Of a DNA stretch of 64,000 bases, positions 58,101-64,000 are shown in pieces; position 1 is the stretch's first letter, and every line of letters starts with the position of its first letter. The DNA comes from Paludibacterium paludis (GTDB lineage: Bacteria; Pseudomonadota; Gammaproteobacteria; Burkholderiales; Chromobacteriaceae). The stretch lies in the NCBI RefSeq assembly GCF_018802605.1, contig NZ_CP069161.1, positions 3,720,001 to 3,784,000 on the forward strand. The letters run 5' to 3'. The notes beneath the pieces were generated by a model. It ran no database searches. It saw nothing but the letters and a program-made list of their open reading frames with translations, and had not been told where the DNA came from. The position numbers and the translations under genes were made by a program.

Positions 58101-58634
58101 GGTGAAGGCGCCGCGCAACGCCTCGTCGCTCATGTTCTTCTGCGTCAGGATGCCGCAGCCGACTGCCGCCAGTTGCGCGAACATCTGGCGCACGTCCTGC
58201 CCGCCTCGCTCTTGCCCGGTCACTGGAGTCTCGCCCATGACTGGCCCCACACGGCGACCGGCAAAGTGGACCGCCGCCGTCTGCCGCGGCACGGATTGTT
58301 CACGGCGGCGGACCGGCGGCACTTCCTTGCCGCGTCCACTCCCCTGCAGGAAACCATTGCCGGGCTGTGGCGCGGCCTGTTGAACGAGGAACGGATCGGC
58401 ATCCACGACAATTTCTTCGAAATGGGCGGCAACTCGCTGCTGCTGACCCAGGTGCAGCAGAAACTGGCGCACGCGCTGAACACGCACGTGCCGCTGACGC
58501 TGTTGTTCCGGTACCCCACGATCCACGCGCTGGCCGAACGCCTCGGCACGGATCAGGGGGCGGACGCTCCACGACAGGCCGTTCAACAGCGGGCAGCCGC
58601 GCGCCGGGCGGCGCGCGGTCATACCCGCTCTTAA
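52140..58634 (+). CDS. NRPS, Cy-A-PCP-C-A-PCP
   Basis: This two-module NRPS (2164 aa) has the same layout as the minus-strand one. Residues about 41-470 are a heterocyclization domain with DLWNIDGRS (Asp173, Asp178) and PLADMQHAYWMGR. The first A domain (about 500-995) has code residues D693, M694, F697, N736, L764, G766, V790, L798, W799, K987, close to that of the other NRPS. Its A8 motif reads QINAGGFRCDP, unusual at the start. PCP1 has Ser1044. The C domain (about 1100-1540) has HHLVFDG (1233-1239). The second A domain has AFVDAVGELL, so Val-Asp at code positions 235/236, as in beta-amino-acid activators. PCP2 has Ser2099 (MGGNSL). The ribosome site is weak (GAGATGAC). Confidence 0.92.
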   Translation: MSTATLPPSGSERLASRLKTRLQSTRAERIVIEPDPARRFRPFPLADMQHAYWMGRQTAFSHSGAIQFYTQFRCRDLDVARLEAAWNRLIARHDMLRATVGADGMQVVAPEVPYQRIERRHLAGLDADRRQALLDATRRALQDECVPLEHWPQSRVLFDELDDGHGYLHIKLDLWNIDGRSLHILFDEWVRLYLDPQADLPALTMQFCDYIDALERQTAGPRYQRSLAWWQSRLATLPPAPELPRRPGGQDTDLRFVRWQGRLAEDRFAGLNDACRRRGLSLASVMLTVYARTLAKWSASRHFTLNVPRFNRPDWHPDIGNVIGEFASFSLLEVDLRKPASFAAQAARVQADLWEALDHQDVSGVRQLRELARLQGLAEVAAMPVVFTTTPPLRESAVLTTEEIASVFGETLHRVSRTPQVLIDCQYLVDARALQFNWDAMPGAFPDGLLDTLFDAFSGQLARLADDDSAWDGDLPVPLPAGQEAARRAAERSRNVREATPAQILLARARETPAAPALIGADGTRLDYAQLASLAGALAARLAADGVRPGDRITLLLARGWRQSVALLACQWLGAVAVPIDRHAPMARLGDLLRQVEPRRVLVDPGQDPAPLHPWAMLELDAQPLPENPPAMPPAPYRADAVSCVIFTSGTTGRPKGVEIRQDALANALQWSVDEFRLNAGDTTLAITALHHDMALFDHLATFCAGAALVVPEAGRDADPRHWLALMREHRVTVWNSVPRFMEMLVMAAEAPGLPIPDSLRLALLGGDWIAPALAAGLMEALPGLGLYSVGGPTETTLWNIAHRVTPEDTRQPSIPYGKPIANCRYYVLNEQAEECPDWVAGELYCGGISLARGYLGAPELTDERFITHPRSGERLYRTGDKGLRRGDGSLMILGRTDFQINAGGFRCDPLEIESAILAHPGVRRAIALEIQPGGGAAMLAVCYQPDKTSSCDEEALRRLAAERLPAAAVPRLFLAIDDVPLTANGKTDRRRLTQWAEQRWQGSGPGAVPGDGIERRLADIWSRLLGAPVNDANANFFALGGDSLIATRLLLQLEEAFGIRPPLSMVFTHASLRAMAKWLAEQATPTHADTALPLADLRHPPLSWAQERLWFMTQLAPDSPFFNLCYGLRLTGPLQVAALGRAFRRLAERHEPLRSRFPASAPAGTCVIGDAPDDLPGLTDLSALAHGAQQERLEAWAEREKRTGFDLENGPLWRASLFRLGKDNHTLFYTLHHLVFDGWSAELFTHELFALYREEADGTPALLPDIGHYAGFAQWQRDTPPTKLAATLDFWQRRLEGVPPLALPSDRPRPPVQRFRGALLHHRLDSALTRSLTDLSRRYDTTPFMILLCAMQIALGRLAGQERFVIGSVVSGRSHPATAAMIGLFIHAVSLRGDLAGSPSFAELLRRVRDEFLGAQAEQHYPLQALVQRLNAGADLSRNPLHQVSFTYQPAGLPEGTTGNLSLSSLPLAPDSTHMDLEILAMPHGEELLLTWIYATDLFDAESVERFHQAFECALRAALANPLAVIDDLPVASLEDTLRWACLDGGEALEGLDPWPRLARIAASRPDSTVLRHDDGRSWRWADLMTATERLAGWIDKHSGPDTPVAVRLHPGHDYTAAILAALRLGRAWMPLDPRRPERTVRDMLERAGAGCLVTEHALWETGIADMPPVHYADAPDTLMRETPPAYRPAPDTAPALIQHTSGSEGQPKAVEISYGNLRRRLAWGQTTAPLGETDVGCLKTSPAFVDAVGELLDSLLAGMTLIVPDPDQARSPLELAQLMRRHRLTRLVLTPSLADALLAVPDARPLPLRVLVLGGEKVGTELAQRCLDALPERALLLNYYGSTELTSDGAWHAITRDDLTRRGRQVPVGLPLPGSRIWLLDRQGRLAPPGMAGEIHVSGQNLASGYRGDSGSSATAFREWTPPDGPAVRLYATGDIATRDASGRLVCLGRRDHQLKLRGMRVEAGEIEHHLRSHPAVRDALIDVQGEGAAQRLVAHVLLRQDAAADCRQLREHLAHVLPASLLPGHWSLAHDWPHTATGKVDRRRLPRHGLFTAADRRHFLAASTPLQETIAGLWRGLLNEERIGIHDNFFEMGGNSLLLTQVQQKLAHALNTHVPLTLLFRYPTIHALAERLGTDQGADAPRQAVQQRAAARRAARGHTRS

Positions 58635-58652
58635 AATACCGACAGGCAGATC

Positions 58653-61600
58653 ATGACTCACGCATCCACTGACATCGCCATCATCGGCGCCGCGGGACGG
58701 TTCCCCGGCGCGGACTCGGTCGCCGCGCTCTGGCGTCTGCTTCTCGAAGGCAAGGAGCCCTACCGGATCCTCGGTCCCGAACAACTGGCCGCCGCCGGCC
58801 ACGCCGAGCTCGCCCGCTCGCCGCGTTATGTGCCCCTTGCCCGGCTTCCGGACGATTACGACTGCTTCGATGCCGGCTTTTTCGGCTACTCGCCGCGCGA
58901 GGCCGCCTTCATGGATCCCCAGCAGCGTCTGCTGCTGGAGTGTGCCTGGCATGTGTTCGAGCAGGCGGGACACATTCCCGAGGACCGCGACGGCATGCGC
59001 ACCGCCGTGTTCGCCAGCGTCGGCGCCAACGGCTATCTGCCCTTGCATGCCCTCCCCCGGGTACTCGCAGGCCAAGCCGACATGCTCGATGTGCTGATCG
59101 GCAACGACAAGGATTACGCGGCCACCCGCATCGCCTACAAACTCAATCTCTCCGGGCCGGCCCTCAGTGTGCAGACGGCCTGCTCGTCATCGCTGGTCGC
59201 CGTTCACCTTGCCGTGCAGAGCCTGCTGGCGTTCGAAGCCGACCGCGCCCTGGTGGCCTCGGCCTCCCTGGCCGTACCCGCCGAAACCGGCTACCTGGCC
59301 GAAGAATCGGGTATCCGTTCACCGGACGGCCATTGCCGCCCGTTCGACGCGGACAGCAACGGCACGGTCTTCGGGTCGGGTGTCGCCGGTGTTCTGCTTC
59401 GACGCCTGGACGACGCGCTGGCCGACGGAGATACCCCGCTCGCCGTGATCCGCGCCAGCGCCGTCAACAACGATGCCGCCGCCCGTGTCGGCTTCACGGC
59501 GCCTGGACTGCAAGGACAAATCGATGTCATCGCCGAGGCGCTGCAAATGGCGGAACTGGATGCGGCCGACATCGGTTACGTGGAATGTCATGGCACCGGC
59601 ACCCAACTGGGGGATCCGGTGGAAATCGACGCGCTCTCCCAGGCTCTGCGCGCCTGCAGCCGCGCGCCACTGCCGCCCGCCCACTGCCTGGTCGGCTCGG
59701 TAAAAAGCAATATCGGCCATCTGGATGCCTGCGCCGGACTGGCCGGGCTGATCAAGACGGCCTGCAGCCTGCGCGAGGGGGTCATTCCTCCGACCCTGCA
59801 TTACCGCCGTCCCAATCCGCGCCTGGAACTGGACGCCACACCGTTCCGCGTGGTCGACCGGCGCATGCCTTGGCCGGCGGATCGGCCCCGTCTGGCCGGG
59901 GTGAGCGCCTTCGGGTTCGGCGGAACCAATGCCCATCTGATTCTCGCCGCGCCGCCGGCGCCGCCGGCAACCGGACCTGCCCGCACCCAGCATTGCCTGC
60001 CGCTGAGCGCCGCCGACGGCCCCGCCTTGCGGCGTCAGGCCGAAAATCTGGCCGACTGGCTGGATAACGATCACGGCCACGATCTGGCCGACGTCGCCTT
60101 TACCCTGCAAACCGGGAGGAAAGCCCTGTCGCACCGCGCTGTCGTGGTGGCGGCCGACATAGAGCAGGCCAGCGCCGCCCTGCGCCGGATGCGCGGCAGC
60201 GAGGCCACCCTCGACCAGCCATGGCGGGCCCTGTGGCTGTTCCCCGGACAGGGTTCCCACCATCCGGGCATGGCCGCCGCGCTATATCGCGAAGAGCCGT
60301 TGTTCCGGAGCGAACTGGAACACCTGCTCGGCCGAATGGCGGCGCACCGCCACGCACCGGCCATCCGCGCCCTGCTGCTGGACGCCGACGGCGCGACCGA
60401 CGATACCGCCATCGTTCAGCCGGCGCTGTTCGCCTTCGAAGTCGCCCTGGGGCGGTACCTTCTTGCCCTGGGCCTGGAGCCTGCCGCCTTGCTGGGGCAC
60501 AGTCTTGGCGAATTGAGCGCCGCGTGCCTGGCGGGGGTTTTCGGATCGGACGACGCCTGCGATCTGGTCTGCCTGCGCGGCGAACTGATGGCCGGCGCCG
60601 AACCTGGCGGCATGGCGGCGCTCTGGGCGGACGCCGACGACGTGCAAGCCTGGCTCGAAACGCACCACCCGGGCCTGGAAAGGGTGGTCGTCAATGCCCC
60701 CCGCTGCTGCGTCGTGGGAGGGCCCGAAAGCGCGCTCGGCGCCGCGCTCGCCGATGCGGAAAAACAGGGCTGGCCCGCGCGCAGACTGCGGGTCTCCCGG
60801 GCCTTTCACAGCCGCATGATGGAGCCGGCGCTGGCCGTCTGGCGCGAACGGCTGACGACCATCACGCTGTCGGCGCCGCGCTGGCCGATGATTTCCGCGG
60901 AGGACGGGCAGTGCCTCGATGCGCGGCGGGCCTGCGATCCCGGCTACTGGGCACGGCAATTGCGCCAGCCGGTCCGCTTCGATCTGGCCTTGCTCAGAAC
61001 ACGCGAACTGCCGCGCGCCCTGCCTCTGGAAATCGGACCGGGCGGCGGCCTGATCGGGTTTTACCGGGACACCGTGGGCGGCGAGGCGCCCGCTTTCGAG
61101 CTGTGCGGCAGCCGTCACCTTGCCGACTCCGAACGTTACCGCCATTTTCTCGGTACGCTCGGCCAACTGTGGCAAGCCGGCGCGCCGCTGGCATGGCCGG
61201 CGTTCAACCGCGACCATCTGCCACGCCGCAAGGTCGCCCTGCCCGGTTATCCCTTCGCCAGGGAACGCCATTGGCTGCCCTCCTCGCTGCCCGTTCTCGC
61301 CAAGGCGCTGGCAAACCGCGACGTACCCGCCGCCGAGCCGGCGGCGGATCCGGCCGCCGAACGGCCCGTACCGGCCGGGATACGCCACCAGCCAAGGCCT
61401 GCGCAACCGCACCCGTTCCGGGCTCCCGTTTCGGATGCGGAGCGCCTCATGGCGGCGCTGTGGCAGGACTTGCTGTTCATCGACGACATCGGCCTGGACG
61501 ATGATTTTTTCGCGCTCGGGGGCAACTCCATCCTGGCGCTGCGCCTGTGCCAGGAAGCACGCAGCCGCGGCTGGACACTGACGCCTGCCGAGGTGTTCCA

Positions 61601-61742
61601 GTCCCGCACGGTCGCCGCGTTGTGCCGGCATCTGGACGACGCGGCGGCCGCAGCGCCCCACCCGGCGCCCGCGCGCGCCGATATCGATCCGGCCGATCTG
61701 GCCGTCCTGTTGCAACGACTGGAAAACACGGAATCAGCATGA
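58653..61742 (+). CDS. Type I PKS, KS-AT-ACP
   Basis: This is a second minimal polyketide module (1029 aa). The KS has Cys177 (TACSSSL), His313 (ECHGTGT) and His355 (KSNIGHL). The AT has Ser617 (GHSLGEL) and AFHS (717-720), predicting malonyl-CoA. The ACP has Ser959 (LGGNSI). There is no ketoreductase or other modifying domain. It follows the NRPS by 18 nt and overlaps the next NRPS by 4 nt. It should extend the peptidyl chain from the preceding beta-amino acid by one acetate unit, giving a delta-amino-beta-keto acyl chain. Confidence 0.92.
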   Translation: MTHASTDIAIIGAAGRFPGADSVAALWRLLLEGKEPYRILGPEQLAAAGHAELARSPRYVPLARLPDDYDCFDAGFFGYSPREAAFMDPQQRLLLECAWHVFEQAGHIPEDRDGMRTAVFASVGANGYLPLHALPRVLAGQADMLDVLIGNDKDYAATRIAYKLNLSGPALSVQTACSSSLVAVHLAVQSLLAFEADRALVASASLAVPAETGYLAEESGIRSPDGHCRPFDADSNGTVFGSGVAGVLLRRLDDALADGDTPLAVIRASAVNNDAAARVGFTAPGLQGQIDVIAEALQMAELDAADIGYVECHGTGTQLGDPVEIDALSQALRACSRAPLPPAHCLVGSVKSNIGHLDACAGLAGLIKTACSLREGVIPPTLHYRRPNPRLELDATPFRVVDRRMPWPADRPRLAGVSAFGFGGTNAHLILAAPPAPPATGPARTQHCLPLSAADGPALRRQAENLADWLDNDHGHDLADVAFTLQTGRKALSHRAVVVAADIEQASAALRRMRGSEATLDQPWRALWLFPGQGSHHPGMAAALYREEPLFRSELEHLLGRMAAHRHAPAIRALLLDADGATDDTAIVQPALFAFEVALGRYLLALGLEPAALLGHSLGELSAACLAGVFGSDDACDLVCLRGELMAGAEPGGMAALWADADDVQAWLETHHPGLERVVVNAPRCCVVGGPESALGAALADAEKQGWPARRLRVSRAFHSRMMEPALAVWRERLTTITLSAPRWPMISAEDGQCLDARRACDPGYWARQLRQPVRFDLALLRTRELPRALPLEIGPGGGLIGFYRDTVGGEAPAFELCGSRHLADSERYRHFLGTLGQLWQAGAPLAWPAFNRDHLPRRKVALPGYPFARERHWLPSSLPVLAKALANRDVPAAEPAADPAAERPVPAGIRHQPRPAQPHPFRAPVSDAERLMAALWQDLLFIDDIGLDDDFFALGGNSILALRLCQEARSRGWTLTPAEVFQSRTVAALCRHLDDAAAAAPHPAPARADIDPADLAVLLQRLENTESA

Positions 61743-64000
61743 GTATCGATCACTCCGGCGTAGCGGACATCCTGCCCGCCACCGCTTCGCAGCAAGGCAT
61801 GCTCTATCAGGCGCTGGCCGGCAACGATCCGGGCATGTACCTCGAGCAATACGGGTTCACCGTGCGCGGCGCCGTCGACACCGAGCGCTACCGGGCCGCC
61901 TGGCAGGCCACGCTCGATTACCAGCCCGCGCTGCGCACCACCTTTCACTGGGAAGGGCTTGGCAAGGCATACCAAGTCGTGCACCGCCATCTGGTCCTGC
62001 CCTTCGAGACAGCCGACTTGAGCGGCGACGATCCGTCGCGGCAAGCCGCGCGTCTGGAGGCGCTGCGCCAGGAAAAGCGCCAGGCCGGATTCGCGCCGGA
62101 CCGGGGACCGCTATTCGCCGTCACCGTGATCCGGCTCGGACAGGAGCACTACAAGGTCTGGCTGACACTGCATCACGCACTGGCCGACGGCTGGTCGCTG
62201 TCCCTGATCCTGGCCGAAGTGGCGGAGCGCTACCGCGCGCCGGATGCGCCACGCCCGGCGGCCGTGCCGTTGCGGCATTATTGCGACTGGCTGGCGCGCC
62301 AGGACAGCGAACGCGCGCGGCAATGGTGGCGCGAACGCCTGACGGGCCGGGGACTGGCCGGCCAGGCTCCGTTGGCCGACCCGCGGGCGGGCGGCGCCAG
62401 CGTGTTCGCCGAGCAGGTCCTTGACGAAACCGACAGTGGCCGGCTGCGCGAGGGGTGCCGCCGCCAGGGCGTGACGGAAAGCACGCTATTTTGCGCGGCA
62501 TGGGCCCTGCTGATGGCGCGCTATTTGCGCCAGGAGCATGTCGTGTTCGGCTGCGTGGTGTCCACCCGGCCGCCAGGTATCGCCGGCATCGAACGGATGC
62601 TGGGACTGCTGCTGAATGTGTTGCCGGTCACCGCGACGATCGAGCCGGATCGCGCCCTGGCCGACTGGCTGCAGGGGTTCCAGCGGCAGTTGTTCGCCGA
62701 CCGCCAGTACGACTGGCTGCCCTTGCACGAGATGCAGGATCTGGCCGGCTCCGCGGCGGAAACCGCGCTGTTCGGCAGCTTGCTGGTATGGGAAAACCAG
62801 CCGGGCGCGAACATGGCCTCCTCCGGGGAAAACGGGCTGCGCGTCGAGCACGACGAAGCCTACGAACGCAACGACTATCCACTGATGCTGGCCGGTTATC
62901 CGGAACGCCGCATCCGCCTGCGACTGACATTCCGGGAGGACGCGCTCCCCGGCGAGGCCGCGCATAGCCTGCTCAGGCAGACGGCCGCCCTGATGACGAC
63001 CCTTGCAGAGCCGGGAACGCTGACCCTCGCCGATCTGGCTCCCTGCGAAGGCGTCCTGGCCCTGCCCGCCCTGCCGGGCGGCCAGGATAGCGGCCTCGTG
63101 GCGACCGATCCGTGGCAGCGCTTCACCGAGCAGGCTCGCGTCGACCCCGAGGCGCTGCAGTGGATTCAGATCAGCCCGCCCCTGTCCCTTACCCGCGGCC
63201 AGCTGCTCGCGCGTGCCCGCGCGCTCGCCGCGCGGCTGGCGCCCCGGCTGCCCGCGGACCGCACGGCGCCGCTGGCGCTGCTATTGTGGCCCGACAGCGA
63301 CTACGCGAGCGCCATTCTTGCCTCCCTGTGCCTGGGGCGCCCGTGGCTGGCGCTCGATCCGCGCAAGCCGCCGGACGGTCTGGCCGCCCTGCTCGAGCAG
63401 CATCGCCCCGCCGCCCTGCTGACGCAGCCGGCGTTGTGGCCGGATCCTTCGCGCTGGGACGGCCTGACATTGACCGATCTTGCCGCGCCCGATCCGGACC
63501 CGCCGCCGCTTGCCGACAGGCCGCCCCCCGCCCCGGACGACTGCGCCTTCATGGTCCTGACCTCCGGCTCGACCGGTGTGCCCAAATGTGTGCGACTTCC
63601 GCATCGGGCGCTCAGGCACCGTCTTGCCTGGATGGAGCAGGCCTATCCGCCAGGCCCCGACGAGCGCATGCTCCTCAAGACCTCGCCGGTTTTCGTGGAT
63701 GCGGTCTGCGAACTGCTCGGCCCGCTGCTCTGCGGCTACCCGGTGGTCTCGCCCGGGCCGGAGCCGGTGCTGGATCTGGCCGAACTGACGCGCCTCGTGT
63801 CGGACCATGCCATTACCCGCCTGGTGGTCACGCCGTCGGTGCTGGACGGTTTGCTCGCCCTGCCTGCCGAACCGCGGCCCGCCCTGCGCCTGTTGCAAGT
63901 GAGCGGCGAACGTTTCGGCGCGGAGCTGTTCGGGCGAGCCGCGCGGCGCTGGCCCCGGGCGCGCATTCTCAATGTCTACGGCTCCGCCGAAGTGATGGCC
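61739..64000 (+). CDS. NRPS, C-A..., partial (cut by window end)
   Basis: The first 754 codons are in view, and the frame is open to the last base. Residues about 10-430 are a condensation domain (ILPATASQQGMLYQAL; active site HHALADG, His145-Gly151). An A domain starts near 460, with LTSGSTGVPK at about 605-615 and the code segment TSPVFVDAVCELL, so Val-Asp at positions 235/236 as in the second A domain of the upstream NRPS. The window ends just after NVYGSAEV (core A5). The ATG overlaps the PKS stop (ATGA). The rest of the protein, and probably the release domain, lie outside. Confidence 0.9.
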   Translation, partial: MSIDHSGVADILPATASQQGMLYQALAGNDPGMYLEQYGFTVRGAVDTERYRAAWQATLDYQPALRTTFHWEGLGKAYQVVHRHLVLPFETADLSGDDPSRQAARLEALRQEKRQAGFAPDRGPLFAVTVIRLGQEHYKVWLTLHHALADGWSLSLILAEVAERYRAPDAPRPAAVPLRHYCDWLARQDSERARQWWRERLTGRGLAGQAPLADPRAGGASVFAEQVLDETDSGRLREGCRRQGVTESTLFCAAWALLMARYLRQEHVVFGCVVSTRPPGIAGIERMLGLLLNVLPVTATIEPDRALADWLQGFQRQLFADRQYDWLPLHEMQDLAGSAAETALFGSLLVWENQPGANMASSGENGLRVEHDEAYERNDYPLMLAGYPERRIRLRLTFREDALPGEAAHSLLRQTAALMTTLAEPGTLTLADLAPCEGVLALPALPGGQDSGLVATDPWQRFTEQARVDPEALQWIQISPPLSLTRGQLLARARALAARLAPRLPADRTAPLALLLWPDSDYASAILASLCLGRPWLALDPRKPPDGLAALLEQHRPAALLTQPALWPDPSRWDGLTLTDLAAPDPDPPPLADRPPPAPDDCAFMVLTSGSTGVPKCVRLPHRALRHRLAWMEQAYPPGPDERMLLKTSPVFVDAVCELLGPLLCGYPVVSPGPEPVLDLAELTRLVSDHAITRLVVTPSVLDGLLALPAEPRPALRLLQVSGERFGAELFGRAARRWPRARILNVYGSAEVMA

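Noticed and set aside
55665..59075. 1136-codon minus-strand open frame over NRPS2 and PKS2
   Set aside because: It crosses two real plus-strand genes with intact catalytic motifs, and its translation shows no recognisable domain.

Overview
The window is a stretch of chromosome with high GC content (visibly above 60%) from a Gram-negative bacterium. UbiD, YggL, TtcA, MidA, OmpW, TonB-dependent uptake and a Wbp-type surface-sugar operon point to a proteobacterium. My best guess is a betaproteobacterium of the Neisseriales (Chromobacteriaceae), but this rests on gene content and was not tested by a search. I saw no rRNA, CRISPR array, transposase or phage gene.

Left part, 1-9.4 kb, is housekeeping. 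A polyamine-type ABC operon potABC (minus strand, no potD in view) ends at a clear terminator. It is followed by a cysteine-synthase-like PLP enzyme and ompW (both minus), then ubiD, yggL, a TPR/glycosyltransferase-like protein and a YdcF-family protein (plus), and a small unrecognised gene (minus).

From 9.45 to 23.26 kb there is one tightly packed minus-strand polysaccharide operon of twelve genes, read from wbpA (GTG start at 23262) down to a membrane-bound 4,6-dehydratase. WbpA, WbpB, WbpE and WbpD together would make UDP-2,3-diacetamido-2,3-dideoxyglucuronate. A Wzx flippase, three glycosyltransferases, two more DegT-type aminotransferases, a PglC/WbaP-like initiating sugar transferase and a PglF/WbpM-like dehydratase complete the set. 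No Wzy, Wzz or WbpI epimerase is present.

From 23.4 to 28.0 kb there is a short conserved block: a SpeE-like protein, ttcA, a pteridine-reductase-like SDR, a secreted protein of unknown function, midA, and a tRNA-Met(CAT) with a textbook promoter and terminator.

From 28.1 kb to the right edge lies the most interesting region, an iron-responsive hybrid NRPS-PKS cluster that continues beyond the window. Transport and regulation resemble yersiniabactin: a FyuA-like receptor, paired YbtP/YbtQ-like ABC proteins, a YbtX-like MFS protein and an AraC regulator. Fur-box-like sequences lie upstream of the three transcription units. The assembly line is different. It has a fatty-acyl-AMP ligase fused to an ACP, a KS-AT-ACP PKS, a Cy-A-PCP-C-A-PCP NRPS, a second Cy-A-PCP-C-A-PCP NRPS, a second KS-AT-ACP PKS and a third C-A NRPS cut by the window end. 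No salicylate synthase, thiazolinyl reductase or methyltransferase domain is seen. Three of the five adenylation domains carry the [V/I]-D pattern of beta-amino-acid activators. The cluster also encodes two unrelated aspartate-decarboxylase-type enzymes (pyruvoyl PanD and a PLP-dependent PanP-like protein) that could supply beta-alanine. The product is predicted to be a beta-alanine- and thiazoline-containing lipo-metallophore that I cannot match to a known compound.
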